64,000 bases of DNA from CAHJXG01 sp964235485 (lineage in GTDB: Bacteria > Pseudomonadota > Alphaproteobacteria > Acetobacterales > Acetobacteraceae). The notes under the pieces are model-generated. The model saw only the letters and a list, made by a program, of their open reading frames with translations, ran no database searches and was not told where the DNA came from. The stretch lies in the NCBI GenBank assembly GCA_964235485.1, contig CAXSAZ010000007.1, forward strand, positions 116,451-180,450. Direction: 5' to 3'. The translations under genes were made by a program, and so were the position numbers. This document shows, piece after piece, positions 1-8,643 of this stretch (its first letter is position 1; each line of letters starts with the position of its first letter).

Positions 1-1275
1 CAGCACGGTCTTCGCCTTGTCCACGTCGAGGATCGGCATCCCGTAGATCGGCGACTTGGGATCGGTCTTGGCGGACGGGTTGGTCACGTCGTTGGCGCCG
101 ATCACGTAAACCACGTCGGCCGTGCTGAACTCGCTGTTGATCTGCTCCAGCTCGAACACCTCGTCGTAGGGCACGTTGGCCTCGGCGAGCAGCACGTTCA
201 TGTGGCCGGGCATACGGCCGGCGACGGGGTGGATGGCGTATTTCACCTCGACGCCCTCCTTCTTCAGCGTGTCGGCCATTTCGCGGAGCGAGTGCTGCGC
301 CTGCGCCACCGCCATGCCGTAGCCCGGCACGATGACGACCTTGGAAGCGTTCTTCATGATGAAGGCCGCATCGTCCGCGTTGCCGGCGCGGACCGAGCGG
401 TCGGCGTGCGCCGGGTCCGCCGCGCCCCCTGCGCCCGCATCGGTGCCCCAGCCGCCCAGCAGCACGTTCAGGATGCTGCGGTTCATGCCCTTGCACATGA
501 TATACGACAGGATCGCGCCCGAAGCGCCCACCAGCGCGCCGGTGATGATGAGGGCGAGGTTCTGGATGGTGAAGCCGATGCCGCAAGCCGCCCAGCCGGA
601 ATAGCTGTTCAGCATGGACACCACGACCGGCATGTCCGCACCGCCGATCGGGATGATGATCAGGAAGCCAAGGCCCAACGCCAGCAGCGCAATCAGCCAG
701 AACAGCGGCTGGCTCGCGGTGAAGACAAAGGCGACGACCAGCGCCAGCAGCACGATGCCGAGCAGGAGGTTGAGCTGGTGCTGCCGGGCGAACAGGATCG
801 GCGCGCCCTTCATGATGCCCTGCAGCTTGGCGAAGGCGATCAGCGAGCCGGAAAAGGTGATGGCGCCGATCACGAGGCCGAGCGACATCTCGACCAGCGA
901 CTGCGTGTGGATCGCGCCGGGCACGCCGATGCCGAAGGACTGCGGCGCGTTCAGCGCGGACGCGGCGACGAACACCGCGGCGAGGCCCACCAGCGAATGG
1001 AAGGCGGCGACCAGCTGCGGCAGCGCCGTCATCTGGATGCGCCGGGCGATGACGACGCCGACCGCGCCGCCGATCAGGATGGCGACCGCGATCAGCAGGA
1101 AGCCCGAGCCGGCCATGCCGCGCTGCAGCAGCGTCGCGGCGACGGCGATGCCCATGCCGACCATGCCGAACAGGTTGCCCTGGCGCGACGTGACTGGGCT
1201 GGACAGCCCGCGGAGCGCCAGCACGAACAGGACGGCGGCGACGAGGTAGGCGAGCGAAGTGAGGGAGGCGCTCAT
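1..1275 (-). CDS. pntB: NAD(P) transhydrogenase subunit beta, 3' end outside window
   Basis: Membrane and NADP(H)-binding subunit of the proton-translocating transhydrogenase, which uses the proton gradient to move hydride from NADH to NADP+. The reading frame begins with ATG at 1275 and stays open to base 1, giving 425 codons of a protein usually near 460-480 residues, so only the C-terminus is missing. The first half shows many hydrophobic helices. The second half is the NADP-binding domain III, with the typical VPGYGMAVAQAQH stretch and the HPVAGRMPGHMNVLLAEA segment. It starts one base after the stop of pntA2, so the three pnt genes form one operon. Confidence 0.95.
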   Translation of the reverse strand, partial: MSASLTSLAYLVAAVLFVLALRGLSSPVTSRQGNLFGMVGMGIAVAATLLQRGMAGSGFLLIAVAILIGGAVGVVIARRIQMTALPQLVAAFHSLVGLAAVFVAASALNAPQSFGIGVPGAIHTQSLVEMSLGLVIGAITFSGSLIAFAKLQGIMKGAPILFARQHQLNLLLGIVLLALVVAFVFTASQPLFWLIALLALGLGFLIIIPIGGADMPVVVSMLNSYSGWAACGIGFTIQNLALIITGALVGASGAILSYIMCKGMNRSILNVLLGGWGTDAGAGGAADPAHADRSVRAGNADDAAFIMKNASKVVIVPGYGMAVAQAQHSLREMADTLKKEGVEVKYAIHPVAGRMPGHMNVLLAEANVPYDEVFELEQINSEFSTADVVYVIGANDVTNPSAKTDPKSPIYGMPILDVDKAKTVL

Positions 1276-1276
1276 G

Positions 1277-1684
1277 CTACTTGCGCACCACGGGCTTCTT
1301 GGATTGGAACATGGACAGCATCCGCTGGGTCACGACGAAGCCGCCGAAGATGTTGACGCTCGCCAGCAGCACCGCCACGAAGCCGAAGGCGCGCGCCCAA
1401 GCGTTGTCCGACAACCCGACCGCCAGCATGGCGCCCACGACGATCACGGAGGAGATGGCGTTGGTCACGCCCATCAACGGCGAGTGCAGCGCCGGCGTCA
1501 CGTTCCAAACGACGTAGTAGCCGACGAAGCAGGCCATCAGGAAGATCGCCAGCAGGAAGACGAACGGCTCAACCGCCGTCGCCACCGTTTCCAGCCCGGC
1601 GCTGCCCGCGCGCAGTTGGTCTGCCAGGGACGCGGCGCGCTCGGCGATCCGAACGGCCTCGTCCGCATATGTATTCGGGTTCAT
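1277..1684 (-). CDS. pntA2: NAD(P) transhydrogenase subunit alpha, membrane part (PntA2)
   Basis: Small membrane subunit (135 aa) corresponding to the transmembrane C-terminal part of the E. coli PntA chain. Alphaproteobacteria commonly encode PntA as two polypeptides, and that is what is seen here. About three hydrophobic helices lie between residues 40 and 120, with the family-typical NVTPALHSPLMGVTNAIS segment near residue 60. The first 35 residues are a hydrophilic helix. It lies 11 bases after pntA1 and 1 base before pntB, consistent with one transcript. Confidence 0.95.
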   Translation of the reverse strand: MNPNTYADEAVRIAERAASLADQLRAGSAGLETVATAVEPFVFLLAIFLMACFVGYYVVWNVTPALHSPLMGVTNAISSVIVVGAMLAVGLSDNAWARAFGFVAVLLASVNIFGGFVVTQRMLSMFQSKKPVVRK

Positions 1685-1695
1685 CGAGCCTCTCT

Positions 1696-2835
1696 TTATG
1701 CCGCGGATGCGGACTTGAATTGCGCGTGGGTGATCTGGCCGCCACGGGTCAGCAGCACGCCGCGCACGATATCGTCGCTGTCGGGCAGCGCCGGCGCTTG
1801 CGCCGTTTTGTCCCAGAAGGTGGTCAGGAAGGTCAGCAGGTTGCGGGCGTAGAGCGAGCTGGCGGCGACCGGGATGCGGCCGGGCCAGTTGGTCCAGCCC
1901 AGGACCTTGACGCCGCGCTCGGTGGTCTTGACCTCCCCCGCCACGGTCGCGGCGCAGTTGCCGCCGGCCTCCGCCGCGAGGTCCACGACGACGCTGCCGG
2001 GGCGCATGGCATCCACCATCGGCTGGCTCACGATCACCGGGGCGCGCCGGCCCATCACGAGCGCCGTGCAGATCACCAGGTCATTCTTCGCAACCGTGGT
2101 GGCCATCAGCTCGGCCTGCTTCTGGCGGAAGGCGTCGCTCATCTCCTTGGCATAGGCGCCGGTCTGGCCCGCGGTTTCCGCGTCTTCCACGCCCACGTAG
2201 GCCGCGCCCAGCGACTTGATCTCCTCCTTGGCCGCCGGGCGCACGTCGGTCGCGGACACGATGGCGCCCAGCCGCCGCGCCGTCGCGATGGCCTGCAGCC
2301 CGGCGACGCCGGCGCCGATCACGAACACCCGCGCCGGCGGCACGGTGCCGGCGGCCGTCATCATCATGGGAAAGCCGCGGTCGAACGCCGCCGCGCCCTC
2401 GATCACCGCGCGGTAGCCGGCGAGGTTGGCCTGGCTGCTCAGCACGTCCATGCTTTGCGCCCGGGTGATGCGCGGCAGCAGCTCCATGGCGCAGGCGTCG
2501 ATCCCGGCCGCGGCCAGCGACGACACCAGCGCCGGATCGCCAAGCGCCCCGCTGACCGCGACCAGCAGGGCGCCACGCGGGATGGCCGCCCGGATGTCCG
2601 GTCCCGGCATCTGCACCGCGAACACGATGCCGGCGCCCGCGAGTGCCGCGCCGGCGTCGGGCACCACCTCGGCGCCGGCCGCCTGGTACTCCGCGTCCAG
2701 CATGGCGCTCGCCTGGCCGGCGCCCGCCTCCACCGCCACGGTCAAGCCGAGCGCCACCAGCCGCTTCACCGTGTCCGGCGTTGCCGCCACTCGCGTCTCG
2801 GCGGCGGCTCGTTCCTTCAACACGGCTAGGCGCAT
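1696..2835 (-). CDS. pntA1: NAD(P) transhydrogenase subunit alpha, NAD-binding part (PntA1)
   Basis: Soluble NAD(H)-binding domain I of the transhydrogenase, 379 aa, the usual size of the split alpha subunit. It resembles alanine dehydrogenase: the N-terminal ERAAAETRVAATP segment near residues 8-20 and a Rossmann glycine motif (VIGAGVAGLQA) near residue 170 are both present. The start has a good ribosome binding site (GAGGAA, 8 bases upstream of the ATG). First gene of the pntA1-pntA2-pntB operon. The 74 bases upstream, after the ABC1 kinase stop, could hold a separate promoter, but I see no convincing boxes. Confidence 0.95.
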   Translation of the reverse strand: MRLAVLKERAAAETRVAATPDTVKRLVALGLTVAVEAGAGQASAMLDAEYQAAGAEVVPDAGAALAGAGIVFAVQMPGPDIRAAIPRGALLVAVSGALGDPALVSSLAAAGIDACAMELLPRITRAQSMDVLSSQANLAGYRAVIEGAAAFDRGFPMMMTAAGTVPPARVFVIGAGVAGLQAIATARRLGAIVSATDVRPAAKEEIKSLGAAYVGVEDAETAGQTGAYAKEMSDAFRQKQAELMATTVAKNDLVICTALVMGRRAPVIVSQPMVDAMRPGSVVVDLAAEAGGNCAATVAGEVKTTERGVKVLGWTNWPGRIPVAASSLYARNLLTFLTTFWDKTAQAPALPDSDDIVRGVLLTRGGQITHAQFKSASAA

Positions 2836-2909
2836 GCGACATTCCTCAATTCTTGAAGCCTAAGATGCCCCGCGCCGCCGGGCAGTGGCAAGACCCCAAG
2901 CTTGAGTGT

Positions 2910-4262
2910 TCAGGCGCTGGGCGGCACGCGCGCCTCCAGCAGCGCCGCCGCCTGCCGCGCCGCAACCGTCTCGGTGTTGAAGTCGTCCACCAGCTCGTGG
3001 AACAGCCGGAACCAGTTCTGCTCCGCCCGCAGCCGAACGAACACGCTGCCCAGCCCCAGCGCCGAGCGGTCCATCAGCACGAATTCCCGCGGCGGGCGCA
3101 CGCCCCCGGCTTCCTTCAAACCAGCGTGAACTTTTTCCGCCACGCTGCGCCCGTATTGCGGGTCGTCATTGTCCTGGATGCGGCGCACGCGATCCTGCAG
3201 CAGCGGCTCGTAAACGAAAGCGGCCCATTGGTTCAGCAGGGCGATCTGCGCCTTGGTCAGGTTCTCGAAGCCCCACCCTTCGTAGGCGAACTCCGCCTTC
3301 GCCGCGTCGCCGTCGCGGATGGCCTCGTACAGGTCGATCACGCCGCGCACGAACTTGGGCGGGAACACCCGGATCGCGCCGAAGTCCAACAGGTTGAGGC
3401 CATCGTCCGCCCGGACCTGGTAGTTGCCGAGGTGCGGGTCGCCATGGATCACGCCGTAGCGGTAGAACGGCACGTACCAGGCGCGGAACATGGCCTTGGC
3501 GATGTGGTTGCGCACCTCCAACGGCGGGTCCTCGTCGATCCGCTGCTGCATCGGCTTGCCCGGCAGCCACGTCATCGTCAGCAGGCGCGGCGTCGTCAGG
3601 TCGTCGATGGGCTTGGGCACGCTGACCAGCGGCTCGTCCCGCAGCATCAGGTCGTAGAGCCGCATCTGCGCGGCTTCCCGCAGGTAGTCCAGCTCTTCCC
3701 GCAGCCGCTCGGCGATCTCCGTGTAGATGTCGTCGCCCTGGATCGTGGTGTCGATCCGCTTGAACACGTTCATCGCCAGCCGGAGCTGGCGCAGGTCGGC
3801 GTCCACCGTGCTCGGCATGTCCGGGTACTGCAGCTTGCACGCCACGTCCGTGCCGTCCGGCAGCGTCGCGCGGTGCACTTGGCCCAGGCTCGCCGCCGCC
3901 GCCGCGTCCTGGCCGAAATCCTTGAACTTGCCTTGCCAGTCCGGCCCCAACTCGCCGGCCATGCGGCGGCGCACGAAGGACCAGCCCATCGCCGGCGCAT
4001 TGGCCTGCAATTGCGCCAGTTCCTGCGAGTACTCGTCCGGCAGCGCGTCGGGGATGGTTGACAGGATTTGCGCAACCTTCATCAGCGGGCCTTTCAGGCC
4101 GCCGATGATGCTTTTCAGGTCCTCGGCATGAGCCGCGCGGTCGGTCTTGAAGCCGAACACCTTTTCCCCGGCCACCCGCGCGGCGATGCCGCCCACGGCG
4201 CCGGAGGTCCGGGCGAAGCGCCTCAGTTCGCCGAACAGGTTCGGGCGGTTCAGGTCAGCCAT
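2910..4262 (-). CDS. ABC1/UbiB-family atypical kinase (AarF-like)
   Basis: Protein of the ABC1 (UbiB/AarF/ADCK) atypical kinase family, 450 aa. Members support ubiquinone biosynthesis or lipid homeostasis, and the true substrate is usually unknown. Visible family motifs are a KxGQ-type motif in the form KVAQ at residues 62-65, an alanine-rich ATP-binding loop AAAASLGQVHRA near 121-132 with ATP-site lysine K143, a catalytic loop HGDPHLGN, and a DFG triad in LLDFGA. The start at 4262 is chosen because ATG overlaps the pepF stop (TGATG); longer readings run into pepF. The overlap implies translational coupling to pepF. The G-to-A change in KxGQ may be subfamily-typical. Not necessarily the UbiB of the ubiquinone pathway. 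Confidence 0.85.
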   Translation of the reverse strand: MADLNRPNLFGELRRFARTSGAVGGIAARVAGEKVFGFKTDRAAHAEDLKSIIGGLKGPLMKVAQILSTIPDALPDEYSQELAQLQANAPAMGWSFVRRRMAGELGPDWQGKFKDFGQDAAAAASLGQVHRATLPDGTDVACKLQYPDMPSTVDADLRQLRLAMNVFKRIDTTIQGDDIYTEIAERLREELDYLREAAQMRLYDLMLRDEPLVSVPKPIDDLTTPRLLTMTWLPGKPMQQRIDEDPPLEVRNHIAKAMFRAWYVPFYRYGVIHGDPHLGNYQVRADDGLNLLDFGAIRVFPPKFVRGVIDLYEAIRDGDAAKAEFAYEGWGFENLTKAQIALLNQWAAFVYEPLLQDRVRRIQDNDDPQYGRSVAEKVHAGLKEAGGVRPPREFVLMDRSALGLGSVFVRLRAEQNWFRLFHELVDDFNTETVAARQAAALLEARVPPSA

Positions 4263-6058
4263 CACGCGGCCTCCAGCTCGTCGATGAAGCCGCTGATGAC
4301 ATCGAGGCCGCGGCGCCAGAACGCCGGGTCGGAGGCATCGAGGCCGAACGGCGCCAGCAGCTCCTTGTGCCGCTTCGTCCCGCCGGCGCGCAGCATGTCC
4401 AGGTATTTCTGCTCGAACCCCGGGTGCCCGCCCTGAAACACGCTGTACAGCGCGTTCACCAGGCAGTCGCCGAAGGCGTAGGCATACACGTAGAACGGCG
4501 AATGGATGAAGTGCGGCACGTAGGCCCAGTACACGCTGTATTCCGGCGTGAAGTGGAAGGCCGGCCCCAGGCTTTCGGTCTGCACCTGCATCCACAGCTC
4601 GCCGATCCGCTCCGGCACGACCTCGCCCGACCGGCGCTCGTCGTGCAGCAGCGTCTCGAACTGGTAGAACGCGGTCTGCCGCACCACCGTGTTGAGCATG
4701 TCCTCCACCTTGCTCGCCAGCATGATGCGGCGGCGCTTCGGGTCGGTTTCGGCAGCCAGCAGGGCGCGGAAGGTCATCATCTCGCCGAACACGCTGGCGG
4801 TTTCCGCAAGCGTCAGCGGCGTGCCGGACATCAGGTAGCCGTTCTTCGCCGCCAGCACCTGGTGCACGCCGTGGCCCAGCTCGTGCGCCAGCGTCATCAC
4901 GTCCCGCGTCTTGCCGTGGTAGTTCAACAGCAGATAAGGGTGCGCCGACGGCACGGTGGGATGGGCGAACGCGCCGCCCGCCTTGCCGTCCCGCAACACG
5001 GCGTCGATCCAGGGCTCGTCGAAAAAGCGTTGCCCGATGTCGCCCAGCTCCTTGGAAAAGCCGCTATAGGCGGACAAAACGCGGTCCCGCGCCTCGCCCC
5101 AAGCAATCGGCCGGTCGCTGTCGTCCGGCAACGGCGCGTTGCGGTCCCAATGCTCCAGCTTTTCAAGCCCGAGCCACTTCGCCTTGAGCGCGTAGTAGCG
5201 GTGGGACAGGCGCCCGTAGTCGGCCGACACCGCCGTGCTGAGCGCATCCACCACTTCGTCCTCCACCATGTTCGCGCGGTTGCGCGCGCTGGTGGGGCGC
5301 GGATAGCGGCGCCAGGTGTCGATGATCTCCTTGTCCTTGGCCAGCGTGTTGGTCACCAAGGAGAACAGCCGCGCGTTGCCTCCGAACACCGCGCCGATGG
5401 ACGCCGCCGCGTCGGCCCGCACCGAACGGTCACGGTCGGACAGCTTATTCAGCGCCGCGCTGACGGTGAGGCTCTCGCCGCGCACCGGGATGCGCAGGGC
5501 CGCGATGGTCTCGTCGAACAGGCGGCTCCAGGCGCTGCGGCCCGTGACCTCCTTCTCGTGCAGCAGCTTCTCCAAGTTGTCGTCGAGCTGGTGCGGGCGG
5601 AACACGCGGAGGTCGCGCAGGAACGGCGCGTAGCGGGCGAGCGCCGGGTCGGCGAGCTTCGCGGCGAGGTCCGCTTCCTCGATCCGGTTCAGCTCGAGCG
5701 ACAGGAACAGCAGGTGCGAGCTGATGGCCGTGACCCGCTCGTTGGTGGATTGGTAGAACTTGGCGATGCCGGGGTCGAGGCTGTCGGTGCTGAACTGAAG
5801 CTGGGCGTAGGACATCAGCCGGCCGAGGATTTCCTCGATCCGCTCGTACTCGGCGAGCGCCGCCGCCAGTTCGGCGCCGGACAGCGCCGCCACATGGCCC
5901 GCGTGCTCGGCCTCGAACGCCCGCGCCGCGGCGTCCGCGCGGTCGGCGTCGGCGGCCAGCTCGGGGCTGTCGGGGGCGGGATAAAGGTCGGTCAGGTCCC
6001 AGGACGGCAGCGGGTCGGCGGGAAACGCATCCGTTGCAAGGCTTGCAGGCTGGTCCAT
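4262..6058 (-). CDS. pepF: Oligoendopeptidase F family M3 metallopeptidase
   Basis: Zinc metallopeptidase of family M3B (598 aa, the usual length) that cleaves short peptides in the cytoplasm. The HELGH zinc-binding/catalytic motif is seen around residue 388 in TLAHELGHGVHQ, with the third zinc ligand expected in the downstream LAETASVFGEMM helix. No signal peptide is visible. The stop overlaps the start of the downstream ABC1 kinase gene by one base, so the two are probably co-translated. The upstream 79 bases are shared with the divergent acyl-CoA synthetase gene. Confidence 0.93.
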   Translation of the reverse strand: MDQPASLATDAFPADPLPSWDLTDLYPAPDSPELAADADRADAAARAFEAEHAGHVAALSGAELAAALAEYERIEEILGRLMSYAQLQFSTDSLDPGIAKFYQSTNERVTAISSHLLFLSLELNRIEEADLAAKLADPALARYAPFLRDLRVFRPHQLDDNLEKLLHEKEVTGRSAWSRLFDETIAALRIPVRGESLTVSAALNKLSDRDRSVRADAAASIGAVFGGNARLFSLVTNTLAKDKEIIDTWRRYPRPTSARNRANMVEDEVVDALSTAVSADYGRLSHRYYALKAKWLGLEKLEHWDRNAPLPDDSDRPIAWGEARDRVLSAYSGFSKELGDIGQRFFDEPWIDAVLRDGKAGGAFAHPTVPSAHPYLLLNYHGKTRDVMTLAHELGHGVHQVLAAKNGYLMSGTPLTLAETASVFGEMMTFRALLAAETDPKRRRIMLASKVEDMLNTVVRQTAFYQFETLLHDERRSGEVVPERIGELWMQVQTESLGPAFHFTPEYSVYWAYVPHFIHSPFYVYAYAFGDCLVNALYSVFQGGHPGFEQKYLDMLRAGGTKRHKELLAPFGLDASDPAFWRRGLDVISGFIDELEAA

Positions 6059-6137
6059 CTAGTGCTCGTCCCATCGTGCTGATACGTCGCACTCAAGGTG
6101 GGATGTTGCACCCACAGGGCAAGCTTACGGAGCGAGC

Positions 6138-7823
6138 GTGGACAGCACCTACCCCCAATGGCCCAACCTCGCCGCCATGATGTTCGGCCTGGCCCGCGGC
6201 TGGCCCGACCGGCCGATGCTGCGCCATTGGCGGGACGAGGCGTGGCACCGCGTGCCCTGGGGCGAGTTCGCCCGGCGCGCCGCGTCCGTCGCTCGGGGCC
6301 TGCGCGCCGCGGGCGTTTCGGCCGGCGACCGCGTGCTGATCGTCAGCGAAAGCCGGCCGGAGGTGCCGATCCTTGAGGTCGCGCTGATGGCGATCCGCGC
6401 CGTGCCGGTGCCGGGCTACGTGACCAACACGCCGGAAGACCACGCGCACCTGCTGCGGGACAGCGGCGCGCGGGTGGCCGTCGCGTCCACGGCGGTGCTT
6501 GCCGACCGCGTGCTGGCCGGCGCTGCGATGACCGGCGGGCTGGACCGGCTGCTGTGCATGACGCCCGGGCGCGGGCTGCTGTTCTCCACGCTGGAAGCCG
6601 ACCGCGCGGCGCCTGACGACATCGCGGCGGAGGCGGACGAAATCCCGGCCGGGGCGCTCGCCTGCCTGATTTACACCAGCGGCACCTCCGGCCTGCCCCG
6701 CGGCGTCATGCTACCGCACCGGGCGATCCTGTCCAACTGCCGGGGCGCGTTCGAGCTGGTGCGGCCGCTGCGGCTCCGGAACGAGACCTACCTGTCGTTC
6801 CTGCCGCTGTCGCACAGCTTCGAGCACACCGTCGGCCAGTTCTTCCTGCCGAGCCTGGGGACCGAGATCGTTTACAGCCGCGGGGTCGAGCACCTGGCTG
6901 CCGACATGCTGGCGGTGCGTCCGACGATCATGACGGTGGTGCCGCGCGTGCTGGAGGTGATCCGCGCCCGCGTCCTGCATCAAGTCGGGCGGCAGCCGGC
7001 GTGGAAGCAGGCGCTGTTCCACCGGGCGCTCGACGCCGGGCTGCGCCGGGTTGAAGGCCGCATGACGCTTGCGGACCGCATTGCCGGGCCGGTGCTGGAC
7101 CGATTGGCGCTGCGCCCGGTGCGCGCCCGGTTCGGCGGGCGGTTCCGCGCGGCGATGTCCGGCGGCGCCCGCCTCGACCCGGAAATCGGCCGTTTTTTCC
7201 GGGCGCTCGGCCCCGTGGTGATGCAGGGCTATGGGCAGACGGAGGCCGGGCCGGTGATCAGCGCCAACTCGGTGGACGACCCGGAGATCGGCAGCGTGGG
7301 CCGCCCGTTGCCGGGCGTGGAGCTGCGGATCGCCGGGGACGGCGAAATCCTGGTGCGCGGCGACTTGGTGATGGACGGCTACTGGGGCCAGCCTGCGGCC
7401 ACCGCCGAGGTGATCCGGGACGGCTGGCTGCACACCGGCGACCTCGGCCGCATCGACGCGGGGGGCCTGCTGACCATCACGGACCGCAAGCGCGACATCA
7501 TCGTGCTGTCGGGCGGGGAGAACGTGTCCCCGGCGCGGGTCGAGGAACTGCTGATGCGGGAGCCTGAAATCTCGCAAGCCGTGGTGTTCGGCGATGGCCA
7601 GGCCGCGCTGTCCGCCCTGCTGGTCCCGGCCGAGGACGGCGACGCCCGGAGCGTCGGGACCGCCGTGGCGCGGGCCAACGCCCGCCTGTCCACGACCGAA
7701 CGCATTCGCCGGCACAGCCTGGTGCCGCCCTTCACGGTGGAGAACGGCCTGCTGACGCCGAGCCAGAAGATCCGCCGCGCCCAGGTGCTGCGCACCCACC
7801 GCGACGCGCGCAAGGCAAGCTGA
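6138..7823 (+). CDS. AMP-dependent acyl-CoA synthetase (long-chain fatty acid-CoA ligase type)
   Basis: Adenylate-forming ligase of 561 aa that should activate a carboxylic acid, probably a fatty acid, to its CoA thioester through an acyl-AMP. The A3 P-loop YTSGTSGLPRG is at about residue 178. Further on are the QGYGQTEAGP motif, the hinge/ribose motif HTGDLGRID and the A8 region DRKRDIIVLSGGENVSP. The catalytic A10 lysine is expected in the C-terminal SQKIRRAQV segment. GTG start at 6138, preceded by an ACGGAG-like ribosome binding site. Substrate chain length cannot be read from sequence. Confidence 0.88.
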   Translation: MDSTYPQWPNLAAMMFGLARGWPDRPMLRHWRDEAWHRVPWGEFARRAASVARGLRAAGVSAGDRVLIVSESRPEVPILEVALMAIRAVPVPGYVTNTPEDHAHLLRDSGARVAVASTAVLADRVLAGAAMTGGLDRLLCMTPGRGLLFSTLEADRAAPDDIAAEADEIPAGALACLIYTSGTSGLPRGVMLPHRAILSNCRGAFELVRPLRLRNETYLSFLPLSHSFEHTVGQFFLPSLGTEIVYSRGVEHLAADMLAVRPTIMTVVPRVLEVIRARVLHQVGRQPAWKQALFHRALDAGLRRVEGRMTLADRIAGPVLDRLALRPVRARFGGRFRAAMSGGARLDPEIGRFFRALGPVVMQGYGQTEAGPVISANSVDDPEIGSVGRPLPGVELRIAGDGEILVRGDLVMDGYWGQPAATAEVIRDGWLHTGDLGRIDAGGLLTITDRKRDIIVLSGGENVSPARVEELLMREPEISQAVVFGDGQAALSALLVPAEDGDARSVGTAVARANARLSTTERIRRHSLVPPFTVENGLLTPSQKIRRAQVLRTHRDARKAS

Positions 7824-7832
7824 GCCGGGCCG

Positions 7833-8135
7833 CTACATCCCCAGCGCGCGGCGGTACACGTCCAGCAGCGACTCCTGCTCTTCCACCTCCGCCGGCTCCT
7901 GCTTGCGGATGCGAATGATCTGGCGGATCACCTTCACGTCGAACCCGGCCGACTTCGCCTCGGCGAAGATGTCCTTGATGTCGTTGCCGAGCGCCTTGCG
8001 TTCCTCTTCCAGCCGTTCGATCCGCTCGATCAGGCTGCGCAGCCGGTCGGCCGCGATGCCGCCGACCTGGGCCTCCTTGGCCTTGCCCTCGTCCAGCGGG
8101 TCGTTGTCCAGGTTGTCGGTGTTGTCCAGAGCCAT
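7833..8135 (-). CDS. GapR-like DUF2312 nucleoid-associated protein
   Basis: Small protein (100 aa) of the DUF2312 family. Its Caulobacter member GapR binds over-twisted, AT-rich DNA ahead of replication and transcription and helps topoisomerases. The family core is clear: a coiled-coil helix with RLRSLIERIERLEEERKAL at 32-50, then DIKDIFAEAKSAGFDVKVIRQ and the basic RIRKQ segment. The first 25 residues are acidic and variable. It faces the acyl-CoA synthetase end-to-end with 9 bases between stops. DNA binding is inferred from the family. Confidence 0.85.
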   Translation of the reverse strand: MALDNTDNLDNDPLDEGKAKEAQVGGIAADRLRSLIERIERLEEERKALGNDIKDIFAEAKSAGFDVKVIRQIIRIRKQEPAEVEEQESLLDVYRRALGM

Positions 8136-8189
8136 CGCGCCCGCTCCATGGTGGTCAGGGGCGGGGCTTAGCGGCGCGGGGAGTCAGGG

Positions 8190-8501
8190 TCAATGCGCCG
8201 GGTTCGCCTTGGCAAAGGCGGCCTTCTGTTCGGCCGTGGCCTCGACCTGGTGCTGCGCCTGCCATTCCTTGTAGGGCATCCCATAAACGATTTCCCGCGC
8301 GTCCGGATCGGACAGCGGCAGGTCCCGGGCTTCCGCCTCCTCGCGATACCAGCGGGACAGGCAGTTGCGGCAGAACCCGGCCAGCGTCATCAGGTCGATG
8401 TTCTGCACGTCCGTCCGTTCCCGCAAATGCGTCACCAGGCGGCGGAACGCGGCGGCTTCCAGCTCGGTGCGGGTGGTGTCGTCCATGGCGGGTACGGTCA
8501 T
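8190..8501 (-). CDS. DUF1244 domain protein
   Basis: Conserved proteobacterial protein of unknown function (103 aa), recognised by FRRLVTHLRERTDVQNIDLM and GFCRNCLSRWY, then YGMPYKEWQ. The CxxC in GFCRNC is suggestive of metal binding or redox use, but no function is known to me. Start taken as ATG at 8501; an in-frame ATG at 8486 is an alternative five residues later. A longer upstream extension reads into the region opposite the glycerate kinase and has no family similarity. The genes on either side are GapR-like (same strand) and glycerate kinase (divergent). Confidence 0.85.
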   Translation of the reverse strand: MTVPAMDDTTRTELEAAAFRRLVTHLRERTDVQNIDLMTLAGFCRNCLSRWYREEAEARDLPLSDPDAREIVYGMPYKEWQAQHQVEATAEQKAAFAKANPAH

Positions 8502-8643
8502 CGCGGGAACCCCTGTTCGGTTGAGCTTCTGTGTTCCGATATGGCGTGCCGGTCCCCGGCGCGCCATCCCCCGCCTCAAGGGCCGCTTGGCGGGACCCCA
8601 AAGCTGCGTCCATAGTACTCTACCATCCGGGAAGAGGACGCCG